34,475 bases of DNA, from IMG/VR virus record IMGVR_UViG_3300030329_004398, positions 1-34,475 of that record; one strand, 5' to 3'. Shown here piece after piece: positions 1 through 8,118 of the stretch. Positions within the stretch are counted from its first letter, which is position 1. Each line of letters begins with the position of its first letter. The translations under genes were made by a program, and so were the position numbers. Source of the stretch: a virus. Below the pieces are notes generated by a model, which worked only from the letters and a program-made list of their open reading frames with translations, was not told where the DNA came from and searched no databases.

Positions 1-99
1 GAATCTTGAAAGCGCATACTGGATAGCCAAGGGAAAACGCTCTGCTGCGCAAAAGGCAGTGCAAAGCCATGAGGATAAAACAGCAAGGGAACGCAGAAA
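1..99. repeat. Terminal direct repeat, left copy
   Basis: These 99 bases are identical to the last 99 bases of the window (34377-34475). The scaffolding gene reads in one frame through the join. The simplest reading is an assembly overlap that closes a 34,376-bp circle, or a circularly permuted genome. A true packaged terminal repeat is less likely, because the repeat lies inside a coding region and 99 is a common assembler k-mer length. Confidence 0.93.
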
Positions 100-223
100 A
101 AAGATGAGCACCCTTGTAACCAGCGGCGCACGTCGATCAGCATCCACGATGCCTACCAATATTAAGGAGATGGATGCATGGGAAATCTACGAAAGCCTTA
201 AAAATCAAGCCGATGGAAAATAA
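2..223 (+). CDS. Scaffolding protein, C-terminal part (continues from the right end)
   Basis: This is the last 73 codons and stop of the scaffold gene that begins at 33721. Joining the two ends through the shared 99 bases gives one uninterrupted 292-aa frame. The C-terminus is rich in Lys, Arg and Ala (for example KGKRSAAQKA), as expected for the short basic helical tail with which scaffold proteins hold the coat protein. The stop at 221-223 is 99 bp before the major capsid gene. There is no start in this part. It looks like a truncated gene only because the circle was cut here. Confidence 0.85.
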   Translation, partial: NLESAYWIAKGKRSAAQKAVQSHEDKTARERRKKMSTLVTSGARRSASTMPTNIKEMDAWEIYESLKNQADGK

Positions 224-240
224 TGTGTTATAGTAATTTT

Positions 241-271
241 GATTTGAAACCCGCATGGATACGTTCAAATC
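241..271 (+). promoter_or_regulatory. Inverted repeat upstream of the capsid gene
   Basis: GATTTGAA (241-248) and TTCAAATC (264-271) form a perfect 8-bp inverted repeat with a 15-base spacer, in the 99-bp gap between scaffold and capsid genes. No T-run follows closely, so it does not look like an intrinsic terminator. It could be an mRNA hairpin or processing site that lets the capsid message be expressed separately, or a protein site. The TTGAAA in it resembles a -35 box, but no good -10 follows at 17 bp. Confidence 0.4.
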
Positions 272-322
272 CAGCCCGGATAGGACACGCTGACAACAAT
301 CATATTTTTTTAGAGGGAAACA

Positions 323-1414
323 ATGGCAATTTCTAATGTCACGGTCTCCGGGGTACAATATGACATTCTCGCGTCAACCTTACGTATCCTCCGAGACAAA
401 GAAGTAGATAATACTTTTCGGAACATTCCATTGCTGGAAGCCTGTCAACGTCATTCAAATATTGAGAAAGTTGATGGTGGTTCCTATGTGGATGCTCCAG
501 TAATTCTTACAGATCATAGCACGATTACCAATCTGGTAAGCGGTTATGAGTCTATCAACCTTGCAGTAAAGGACCCCCTTCGTACTGCCAATTACAAGTG
601 GTGTGACTTTGTGGCACCTGTTGTACTGGCTGATACCGAAGCGCTTAGCAACAAGGGAGAACGAGCAGTCGTCAAGATTCTCGAAGCCCGATTGAAAAGC
701 GTAATGGGCATGCTGAAACGAGAATGGGAAAAGCAGATCGTTGCTGGTTCCAGCACCGTTCTTACCAATCTCGAAAGTCTGTACTATGGTGGTAACGGCG
801 GAACTCAGGGTTGGTTTTCTGACACCGCTTTTGGATCTCAAGCATCTACTATCGGTGGCATAGCTCAGTCATCGTTTACGACGGCATGGCAGCATCAAGT
901 TAATACAACAAAAGCTTATAGTGCCACAACTAACACTATTTCTGAAAACTTTGCAGAAATTTATGTTGATTCTCAAATCTACGCCCCACAGGGTCAGATT
1001 GACATTATTCTGTGCTCCCCTGCACTTTACCGGGTATATAAATCTGAGCTTGAGACTCGAGAACGATATACCAGTGTAGCTGCAACAAAAGACATGGCTG
1101 GAAAGCTTGTTCTTATGTTCAACGGTGCTGCCTGCTATGTTGAGCCATTTATGGTTGAAGCTGGCGGACAAGGATTGACAGCGTATAAATCCTCTGACGG
1201 TCTTTCATCTGGAAACTATATCCATGCGTATATGCTTAATAGCGATCTTTTCAATCTTTACTTTGACAAGGACGCATTCTTTACGCTTGGTGATATGGAG
1301 CGAATCAGTGGCTATGCTGCTGCCAGTGCCAACATCATGACCCGTGTACAGATGACTACCCAGAACCTTTCCGGTCATGGTGTGGTAACCTTTGACTCAC
1401 GAAACATAGTATAG
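323..1414 (+). CDS. Major capsid protein (HK97-fold type)
   Basis: The 363-aa product is placed exactly where a coat protein belongs: after portal and scaffold, before a decoration protein and tail adaptor. The N-terminal part (about residues 30-110) has the pattern of phage coat proteins, with a run of polar beta segments. It is followed by a long charged helix near residues 110-140 (KGERAVVKILEARLKSVMG), which fits the HK97 spine helix. Length is within the usual 300-400 aa. There is no N-terminal delta domain, and a separate scaffold gene lies upstream. The start is set by AGAGGG 6 bases before the ATG. Family assignment rests on context and overall pattern, not on an alignment. Confidence 0.82.
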   Translation: MAISNVTVSGVQYDILASTLRILRDKEVDNTFRNIPLLEACQRHSNIEKVDGGSYVDAPVILTDHSTITNLVSGYESINLAVKDPLRTANYKWCDFVAPVVLADTEALSNKGERAVVKILEARLKSVMGMLKREWEKQIVAGSSTVLTNLESLYYGGNGGTQGWFSDTAFGSQASTIGGIAQSSFTTAWQHQVNTTKAYSATTNTISENFAEIYVDSQIYAPQGQIDIILCSPALYRVYKSELETRERYTSVAATKDMAGKLVLMFNGAACYVEPFMVEAGGQGLTAYKSSDGLSSGNYIHAYMLNSDLFNLYFDKDAFFTLGDMERISGYAAASANIMTRVQMTTQNLSGHGVVTFDSRNIV

Positions 1415-1423
1415 GAGGCTAAC

Positions 1424-1888
1424 ATGGCTACAAATACTCTATTACAGTCTCTTAATGACTCTGCAAATCAGGCTACAATTGATTCTTCAAACCGTCGCCA
1501 GGTTGAAACTTATCTTGCCTCTGCTGCTATTGCGGCTGGCGATGCTGTCTGTTTTGATGCTTCAAAAACAAACGCCAGTGATAAAGCGTTGTATGTTTTA
1601 AAGGCCAGCACAAATGCCGCTACATCAAAATGTTTTGTTGGAATAGCAATTGAAGCAGCAGCGGCTGCGGGTGACCGCATTAAGGTTTGCATCTCTGGAA
1701 TTTGCATTGCAAATATTACAGCAGCAAATGCAGCTTCAGCAGGTGTTAACCTTATGATCTCTGCTCATCCAGCAGCAGGCGAGCTTGCGGATTATTCGGC
1801 AGGCAGTGTGCTACAAAATGTTGGTATCAGTTGTGAAGCAAGAGATGGTGATGGACAAGCTACTGTTATGATTTTTAAACAGTTTTAA
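1424..1888 (+). CDS. Capsid decoration/cement protein (DUF2190-like)
   Basis: The 154-aa protein is Ala- and Gly-rich and beta-patterned. It contains the phrase type FVGIAIEAAAAAGDRIKVCISG (residues about 70-91), which recalls the DUF2190 family of small capsid cement proteins, where a 'GIA...GD.v.V...G' strand pattern is typical. Its position directly after the coat gene (9-bp gap, strong AGGAGG site) and just before a terminator is the usual place for a protein made in equal amounts to the coat protein. An alternative is a head fibre or virion surface protein of other ancestry. Confidence 0.65.
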   Translation: MATNTLLQSLNDSANQATIDSSNRRQVETYLASAAIAAGDAVCFDASKTNASDKALYVLKASTNAATSKCFVGIAIEAAAAAGDRIKVCISGICIANITAANAASAGVNLMISAHPAAGELADYSAGSVLQNVGISCEARDGDGQATVMIFKQF

Positions 1889-1908
1889 TTAGGCTATTGT
1901 AAGACAAT

Positions 1909-1946
1909 GCCCTCTCTCTCTGCACGGGGAGGGAGGGCTTTTTTTT
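1909..1946 (+). terminator. Intrinsic terminator after the capsid genes
   Basis: A 12-bp stem (1909-1920 with 1927-1938; GC pairs and two G-U pairs), a 6-base loop TGCACG and a run of eight T (1939-1946) form a textbook Rho-independent terminator. It lies between the decoration gene and the tail adaptor gene, so tail genes would be transcribed by readthrough at a lower level than capsid genes. Confidence 0.9.
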
Positions 1947-1956
1947 GAGAGGGGAT

Positions 1957-3258
1957 ATGGCAACGCTTAAGGACATCAGGGATTTTGTAAAGAGGAATCT
2001 TGACTACACTCCAACCTCTACGGATTTTGACAAGACGCTGAACCAGCTCATCAATGTCCAGTACATGGATCTGTTCACGGCGAAGCCATACAACTTTGCG
2101 CAGAAGGAAGCGAAGGTCAAGGTATACAAGGATTTGGAAACGACAGACGCAACAATTAATTACGTCACCAATAAAATCACTGTACCAGGAGCATCTACAG
2201 ATTTTCCTATTTGGTGCGAAGGTCAAATAGCAACTATTGATCATGGATCATTTAAAGAAGAAGTAGAATTGACATATCGAGAAGATGCTGACAATGCATA
2301 TTTTAAAGGGCAAAGGACTCCTTTAGCTGGAACCAAGACAATAACGATAAAAAACAGATACATAGACCTTCCAGAAGATTGTGTCGAGATTCTGAACGTG
2401 TCACGAAGAAGTCTTGAGATTACAGCTAACAATACTGGAATGTATCAGGCTATTTCAAGGTATGAGGACGAATGGCACAACCTTCCATTGGATGAGACGG
2501 GAGAGCCCTACTACTGGGTCTACCATGATGATTCGCACATAGAGGCCCCGAGATTTCTAACGGTTGCTGCTATTGCTTCCGGAGTGGGTAACGGAATAAG
2601 GACACTTCAAATTTCCGGAGCATTTGTTTACAGAGGCGCAAATACAGATGATTATGGTAAAAGATACAGTGGTGTTTCTCCAGAAACTACGATTACATTG
2701 GCTGATAATCAAGTTTTGCAAATAACCTTTTCGGGTGATTATTCAGAAGAAGGGTTTTACAAAACAGTCTATTTTAAAAATGAAGAAAACGGATGGAAAA
2801 ACAATCGGGTTCTTGATTTAAAATCTCCTGCGGCATTTACTGCCAATTACAATCTTACGCTTACGGAACTGCAAAGCAACGACGTGCAGGTAAACTATGA
2901 GAAGGCCCCTGAGAACGGCGGCAACACCAAAAGAATACGTCTGTATCAAAGACAGGATGAAGACTACGAGTTGTCAATCAGGTACGTTTATCGACCACAG
3001 AGCATGAACGAGGATCAGGATACGGTTGAAATACCATCCAGCCATGCGGTTTATGCTATTGGTTACGCTGTACTTGAGAACATGGCAATGAATACCGACA
3101 ACGACCAGAGGTCTGTCTACTACCAGAAGAAAAAGGAACAGGCTCTTGACGAGTTGGACAGTCACTTCCTGACAAGCCAGGCCAGAAGATATGTGAAGAG
3201 CTACATGTCTAATAAAAGAATGCCTCCCATCTACACGAAACTGACCAGGACCCCATGA
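1957..3258 (+). CDS. Head-tail adaptor / tail tubular protein A-like
   Basis: A 433-aa protein in the slot of T7 gp11. The N-terminal 50 residues are helical (MATLKDIRDFVKRNL), a segment near 140-155 reads YIDLPEDCVEILNVSRRS, and the C-terminal part is again helical (residues about 340-420). This arrangement of helices around an 'LP.D..EI' strand is common in podovirus adaptors. It is more than twice as long as T7 gp11 (196 aa): two beta-rich stretches (about 55-135 and 200-310) look like insertions. The ATG at 1957 follows GAGAGGGG by two bases; a TTG at 1945 would lie inside the terminator T-run and is rejected. The last codons overlap the next gene by ATGA. Confidence 0.68.
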   Translation: MATLKDIRDFVKRNLDYTPTSTDFDKTLNQLINVQYMDLFTAKPYNFAQKEAKVKVYKDLETTDATINYVTNKITVPGASTDFPIWCEGQIATIDHGSFKEEVELTYREDADNAYFKGQRTPLAGTKTITIKNRYIDLPEDCVEILNVSRRSLEITANNTGMYQAISRYEDEWHNLPLDETGEPYYWVYHDDSHIEAPRFLTVAAIASGVGNGIRTLQISGAFVYRGANTDDYGKRYSGVSPETTITLADNQVLQITFSGDYSEEGFYKTVYFKNEENGWKNNRVLDLKSPAAFTANYNLTLTELQSNDVQVNYEKAPENGGNTKRIRLYQRQDEDYELSIRYVYRPQSMNEDQDTVEIPSSHAVYAIGYAVLENMAMNTDNDQRSVYYQKKKEQALDELDSHFLTSQARRYVKSYMSNKRMPPIYTKLTRTP

Positions 3259-5333
3259 GAAATACAAAGATAGATGTACCTGTCCTGAACGGTATTCAGG
3301 AACGACAACCACAAAGCAAAGACTTTGCCGATGAGATTGTGAACATGAGAGTGGACCCGACCACCGGCGGGTGGGATTCCCGCATTGGATACGAAAGATT
3401 TCTCGTTAAGAAGGATGTTTTTGTTCCGTGGGAAGCGGACAACAGGATTGAAAGCATCTACTACTGGAATCGCAGGGGTGGGGCAGCTGATATTCTGCTA
3501 TACCAAACGGGAACAAGTTTGAAATTTGTACAGGATTGGAACGGAACCACGGTTTCAGGAATAACGCTGGCGAATGTTCCCAAAGCATCAAGCACGACAA
3601 ACGCCATACAATATTGCGAGTTCGGTAAATGGCTTATTGTGGCATTTGGAGAGGGGCAGCCGATAAAGTTTTCAGGATGGCCCATACCGGCATCCGCTTT
3701 GGCTACGAATCTGCCTCTTTTCAACGTGGGTTTCCCTATACGGCCTTCGCCCCCGAGACCGAGAAAACCGGAAGTAGATCCGACCGTGGATTTTCCTACT
3801 TTTGCAGCGGAGAACAGCCTGTTTTTGAGAAGAGACAATCCCAGAGGACAGGGTCTTGGTAAAGCCGCTGGAACCACCAATACATTTAGATACAAGGTTT
3901 CTTTTGTTTCAAATACAGGCTCTGAAGGTCCTCTTTCAGACCCCAGCTCTCCTGTCATTTGGGATACAGGCGCGGCGGCCGCTCCGACATATGAGTATCA
4001 ATTTTGTATTGCAGTAGACATTCCAACAGGACCGGACGGCACCGTCGCTCGAAAAATATACAGAACGGCAAACAGCGGTTCAGTCTATTATTTTGTAGAT
4101 GAAGTCAAAAACAATGTTGATGAAACATACCATGATTTAAGAAGGCAGGATGATTTGGGTATAACCGAACCCCTTTCATCTGAAAGCATTTCTTTTCCAG
4201 CCCAAGATGCGAGATATTGCGCGACATTCCAGTCATGTCTTTTTTTAGACGGTGGATCGGCTGAGGATACGACGCTTTATTTTTCTCATCCCTTAAAGCC
4301 AGATCAATTTGGTGCTCTTGATTCAATGGAATTAGGATTGCGAAAAGGTGGCGGGATAACAGGATTGGTTAATTACTTTAACTTTTTAATTGTATTGCGG
4401 AATTCGTCCATTGATATTGTCTCAGGGTCATACCCCAATTTCACATCCCAAACGATTTTGCAGGGAATCGGCAGTACGGCAATAGATAGCGCGGCAACAA
4501 TCCCGGAGCTGGGGATTGTCTTTGCCGCGTTTGACGGAGTGTATCTCTTAGCTGGGAATCTCCAGTATATCGACAAGCCCGAAATGATGAAGATTAGCGA
4601 ACCTATTTCTAAGATATGGAAACGGGTGAACAAGGACCAGCTTTCACGTGCTGTTGGTAGCTATTCGCATAAATACAGGGAATATCACTTGTATCTATGC
4701 GTAGACGGCTCAGACATCCCCAATCTGGGCCTGGTGTTCCATGTTGAAAAGAAATCCTGGTCGATCAGGGAGAGTTTCCCGGTTTCGGGCCTGGATACGG
4801 ACGGTCAAGGCAACTTTCTTTTCGGGCACAATGAAGGAGCTCAGACGGGCGAGCCTAAGCAATGCGGCGTGTTTGTTATATCAGGGAAGAGACACTTAGG
4901 GGAGAAACAAAGTGATGATATCCTGACCCTACAGGGGCCACCGACCTGGAAAATAAAGTCACCTTGGTTGGATTTTGGTGACCCCTCGATAAAGAAGAAG
5001 GTTCATCATGTAGCATTGCACATGTATACAACTGGAGACCAGTCCATAACGATGAAGGTCAGAAGAGATTTTGATTTTACAGCGGATACAGCGGCAAACC
5101 AAGTCGCGCAACGTCCAGAATATGAAGATCAAATAACCTATGATGTATCCACGCTCGACGGATCAAACACTTGGCAGGCAAACCTTCTGACCACCATCCG
5201 GTGGGATGTCTACAATAGCTCGTGCAACCATTTTCAATGGGAGGCTTCCGGAACGGGAGATGTCATCGTGGTTGGGTACGAGGTTCTTTTCACGGCGAAT
5301 CAGATGAAGATGATAAAGGGAAAAACGTCATGA
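3255..5333 (+). CDS. Tail nozzle / tail tubular protein B-like
   Basis: A 692-aa beta-rich protein following the adaptor, the place of T7 gp12. A segment near residues 390-440 (GIGSTAIDSAATIPELG followed by IVFAAFDGVYLLAGN) matches the pattern of podovirus nozzle/stabilisation proteins, in which a beta-propeller repeat reads roughly 'GS.a..S......G..f.s.DGvYll.G'. The N-terminus (FADEIVNMRVDPTTGGWDSR) resembles the 'N...d...gg...RpG' opening of this family. Length is near T7 gp12 (794 aa). It would form the hexameric lower tail tube through which DNA leaves. The start overlaps the previous stop (ATGA). Confidence 0.72.
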   Translation: MRNTKIDVPVLNGIQERQPQSKDFADEIVNMRVDPTTGGWDSRIGYERFLVKKDVFVPWEADNRIESIYYWNRRGGAADILLYQTGTSLKFVQDWNGTTVSGITLANVPKASSTTNAIQYCEFGKWLIVAFGEGQPIKFSGWPIPASALATNLPLFNVGFPIRPSPPRPRKPEVDPTVDFPTFAAENSLFLRRDNPRGQGLGKAAGTTNTFRYKVSFVSNTGSEGPLSDPSSPVIWDTGAAAAPTYEYQFCIAVDIPTGPDGTVARKIYRTANSGSVYYFVDEVKNNVDETYHDLRRQDDLGITEPLSSESISFPAQDARYCATFQSCLFLDGGSAEDTTLYFSHPLKPDQFGALDSMELGLRKGGGITGLVNYFNFLIVLRNSSIDIVSGSYPNFTSQTILQGIGSTAIDSAATIPELGIVFAAFDGVYLLAGNLQYIDKPEMMKISEPISKIWKRVNKDQLSRAVGSYSHKYREYHLYLCVDGSDIPNLGLVFHVEKKSWSIRESFPVSGLDTDGQGNFLFGHNEGAQTGEPKQCGVFVISGKRHLGEKQSDDILTLQGPPTWKIKSPWLDFGDPSIKKKVHHVALHMYTTGDQSITMKVRRDFDFTADTAANQVAQRPEYEDQITYDVSTLDGSNTWQANLLTTIRWDVYNSSCNHFQWEASGTGDVIVVGYEVLFTANQMKMIKGKTS

Positions 5334-5953
5334 AAAAATGGTCTGAGAAACAAGCGTCCAGCAACACCGTTATTTCGGAATCGTTTTCTGAAGAGTATTC
5401 CCAATACAAACAAGTGTTTAACGGGGGGCTTGACCGGACGGCATTGCCGGCAAGCTACTTCACTAAATCGCATGTGAAGGCTGAGGCTTTCCATAAATGC
5501 AAAGTATTCTTTGTCGGTGAAAACACCCATTTTATACAGACATCTGGGTTTAGCCCGACGGACAGAGAGTTTATATGCCAGAATTACAGTACGTATCTTG
5601 GTGGAGAGTATCTCGCGTCAACGCAGACCTTACAGAATATAAAATCAGGATGGGTAAATGTTGAAGTGTCCTCCATGTTCTTTTGCTCTACTGAAAACTT
5701 AAACTATCAAGAAGACACGACCAAAGAATTTTTTGTCCGCTTGACGTGGAACGGGGAGACGATTGCAACAGCGGGGCCGTTTACAAAATCAATGTATTCA
5801 TACCGAATAAGCGCAGGAGCGTATACAACGTCAGGAACAGGAACCCTGAATATATACATCAGGGGGGCAGGCCCGCATCAGTTTGACAACACAACTGATC
5901 AGACATATCATTGGTGGAACATGCAGGGATTTATTCTTGCAAGGTGGAGATGA
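5330..5953 (+). CDS. Hypothetical tail-associated protein
   Basis: A 207-aa protein with no family I recognise. It starts at the ATG overlapping the previous stop (ATGA); an ATG 36 codons upstream would lie deep in the nozzle gene and is rejected. The C-terminal half (from about residue 95) is rich in aromatic and beta-forming residues, ending GFILARWR. There are no membrane segments or coiled coil. Its place between nozzle and internal virion genes, with two similar-sized beta-rich neighbours, suggests a tail appendage or carbohydrate-binding accessory. This is inference from position. Confidence 0.6.
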   Translation: MKKWSEKQASSNTVISESFSEEYSQYKQVFNGGLDRTALPASYFTKSHVKAEAFHKCKVFFVGENTHFIQTSGFSPTDREFICQNYSTYLGGEYLASTQTLQNIKSGWVNVEVSSMFFCSTENLNYQEDTTKEFFVRLTWNGETIATAGPFTKSMYSYRISAGAYTTSGTGTLNIYIRGAGPHQFDNTTDQTYHWWNMQGFILARWR

Positions 5954-6804
5954 TGAGCAAGATAAGCAACCAACTTCCAAAAGAAGGCGACAATTTATCG
6001 TCAACAGATTTAAACAGTCTTTTTAGTGACTGGGTGGGGGCGACCAGCACTGCAATGAACGAAGACAACGCAGCGAACCAAAGCATAGACATTACCAATT
6101 TAAACCTTCAGGCATCTTCAGGAGCGGCAAATTTCATATTGAAAGACCTTCAGGGGCACGACATAGCAAATGCGGGGATAACGCTTTCATCTGAAAGCGC
6201 AACCGGGGTACCTCTCTACAACACAGTTTCAAACAGCACATTTTCATTTGGTGCCAGCGGAAAAACAATAGCCACCAATGATATTCTACGCATTTACTAC
6301 AATGTAAGGATCGGTGATGCGGCTTACGCTACTCCTTTTGGCTCCGCAGTGAATGAATGGCGGGGGTGTTGGCTAACATGGCTGGAATATGCTTCAGCCT
6401 GGAGTGGTTCACCGTCAAATTGGCAGCTCGTTCCCGGCCAGGCTGATCCCGCAACTTTAATCACGTCAAATGGAGGTAATGATTATTACGGAGTATCGTT
6501 GAGCAGCGCAAGGTCCATGACGGTCATACCCCATCAAATGGGTGAATTGGCTAACTCGGGGCTGCCCGGCATTATAAACACCACCCAGCAGGATTTTAAC
6601 GGACAATACTTCCATCAGCATACGGGTGCGAATGATACTTGGTACGGATTAAGAATAAGAATCGGAGGGGTTTTCTGGCCGTTTAATCATAACGGAAACA
6701 ACTACCTGGTGTTTTCAGGAGGTCCTACCCCCATTGTTTCAACAAGCAACACAATAACCTATTTCAATGGTAATATATTGTGGTTGCAAGTGACGAGTAG
6801 CTAA
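5950..6804 (+). CDS. Putative tail appendage protein
   Basis: A 284-aa protein starting at ATG 5950 (ATGA overlap) or ATG 5953; GGTGGAG just upstream fits the second slightly better. The N-terminus (PKEGDNLSSTDLNSLFSDW) has the 'P..gd.l...DlN..f' pattern often seen at the start of phage fibre-like proteins. The following region, to about residue 130, is rich in Ser, Thr, Asn and Ala with beta character. The C-terminal half is rich in Trp, Gly and Asn, as in receptor- or sugar-binding beta structures. No catalytic motif was seen. A side-fibre or tail decoration role is likely. Confidence 0.55.
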   Translation: MMSKISNQLPKEGDNLSSTDLNSLFSDWVGATSTAMNEDNAANQSIDITNLNLQASSGAANFILKDLQGHDIANAGITLSSESATGVPLYNTVSNSTFSFGASGKTIATNDILRIYYNVRIGDAAYATPFGSAVNEWRGCWLTWLEYASAWSGSPSNWQLVPGQADPATLITSNGGNDYYGVSLSSARSMTVIPHQMGELANSGLPGIINTTQQDFNGQYFHQHTGANDTWYGLRIRIGGVFWPFNHNGNNYLVFSGGPTPIVSTSNTITYFNGNILWLQVTSS

Positions 6805-7430
6805 TGCCTATAACGATTCCCAAGACATGGGCTTCCAATGAAGTCTTAGATGCTTCAGATATGAATGCAAATCTAAACGCTATAAAAGAAGGGGTAGCTG
6901 GTACGGATTCAACATGGTGGACAACGGGCCAATGGATTGAGGCGAAGCATATAGTCAACCCGGTTTTAGAGACGGTTCAGAATGCCACCCATAATGTATC
7001 TGGATATTTCGTATCTCAATCCTCCGGGGCCTTGTTCACGTCAGGTTCCTTCATATCGGGTTTTGAATCGGCAGTTGGCAGGAGAATGATTGTTCCCAAG
7101 ACAAGCATTATCATACCTGTTGCGCATCCATGCACATGGTTTTATCAGCTATGGGCTTGTGTAGAATCGAGATCAGATGAAGATGCAACAAGAGGTAACG
7201 CGGAATTGCACTCAGGAATAAACGGCGCGGCAAGCGTATACAGTGCGGCTGTCATGCAGGAGCAGGAGACAAACAAATCCATTGCATCCGGCAGAACCTA
7301 TGCAAATACGTACAGTCATGGAACGCAGGCTACTCCAGCAGACTTGAAATTAACGATCAGCGCATTCGGAACAGAAATGAATGCACAGTTAGTATCGTGG
7401 GGTTTCACTGTGGAATGTTTCTACATTTAG
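6804..7430 (+). CDS. Putative tail appendage protein with fibre-like N-terminus
   Basis: A 208-aa protein sharing one base with the previous stop (TAATG). The first 30 residues (IPKTWASNEVLDASDMNANL) closely follow the 'iP.tw..g..L.AsdlNa.l' opening common to phage fibre and appendage proteins, and resemble the opening of the preceding gene product. The rest is beta-patterned with many Ser, Thr and Ala residues and no membrane segment. The pair may be two appendage proteins built on a shared attachment motif. Confidence 0.6.
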   Translation: MPITIPKTWASNEVLDASDMNANLNAIKEGVAGTDSTWWTTGQWIEAKHIVNPVLETVQNATHNVSGYFVSQSSGALFTSGSFISGFESAVGRRMIVPKTSIIIPVAHPCTWFYQLWACVESRSDEDATRGNAELHSGINGAASVYSAAVMQEQETNKSIASGRTYANTYSHGTQATPADLKLTISAFGTEMNAQLVSWGFTVECFYI

Positions 7431-7439
7431 GAGGATAAA

Positions 7440-8117
7440 ATGGGAGTATTGGGAGCTTTGGCGATAGCAGCAGGAGTGGGCACTGCAATAAAGACAGGTG
7501 CCGGCATGTACCAGGCATCGACAATCTTTGATGACAAGGATGAGAGACGCTTAAGAAGACTTGAGCGTTTACAGGCTGCAAAAGAGCTGGGCATGACGGA
7601 AGATGAAATAAATGAAGCCCGGAACCAGCTGACCACCCAAATCATCAGACCGGCGATGGCCGCGGAAAGGCAATCAAGAGATACTCTTGCCGCGCAGCAA
7701 AGCATAGCAGATATTGGAAGCGGACAAGCGGCAAGACAGCAGGCTGCCATAACCGGTGTGGCCCAGAGGGAGAGGGGTCGAGCCGAAGAAGCAATCGAGC
7801 AGCAATTGCAGCAACAAAAAATGCTTGCAGAGCAGCAGGACTTGGCGGAGATTGCCATGCTCCGGGAAAAGAAGAAAGAAGAGAAAAGGCAATTCTGGGG
7901 TGCTCTTGCGGGAGGTCTCGCAGAGGGAGTGGAAGCGGCAGGCGCATATCAAGCGGCAAAGCTACAGGAAGCAAACCAAACCATGCAAGCAGAATGGATG
8001 CAAGCTCAAACTTTAGCGGCTCAAAATCAATCCCAATATCTAAATCAAATGATGATGAATCAGCAGAGAATGCTTTGGGGCGACCCCATGGTGGGTCCAC
8101 CTTCCCCAGGAGGCTAA
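7440..8117 (+). CDS. Internal virion protein, gp14-like position
   Basis: A 225-aa protein after a strong AGGAGG site. Residues 3-22 (VLGALAIAAGVGTAIKTGAG) form a hydrophobic Gly/Ala-rich segment. Residues 35-165 are charged helix with many Gln and Glu, a second Gly/Ala-rich stretch lies near 160-178 (FWGALAGGLAEGVEAAG), and a Gln/Met/Asn-rich tail follows. Size, hydrophobic start and helical body fit T7 gp14, which inserts in the outer membrane during DNA ejection. The two following genes are in the order expected for gp15 and gp16. No sequence similarity to gp14 can be claimed by eye. Confidence 0.6.
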   Translation: MGVLGALAIAAGVGTAIKTGAGMYQASTIFDDKDERRLRRLERLQAAKELGMTEDEINEARNQLTTQIIRPAMAAERQSRDTLAAQQSIADIGSGQAARQQAAITGVAQRERGRAEEAIEQQLQQQKMLAEQQDLAEIAMLREKKKEEKRQFWGALAGGLAEGVEAAGAYQAAKLQEANQTMQAEWMQAQTLAAQNQSQYLNQMMMNQQRMLWGDPMVGPPSPGG

Positions 8118-8118
8118 T

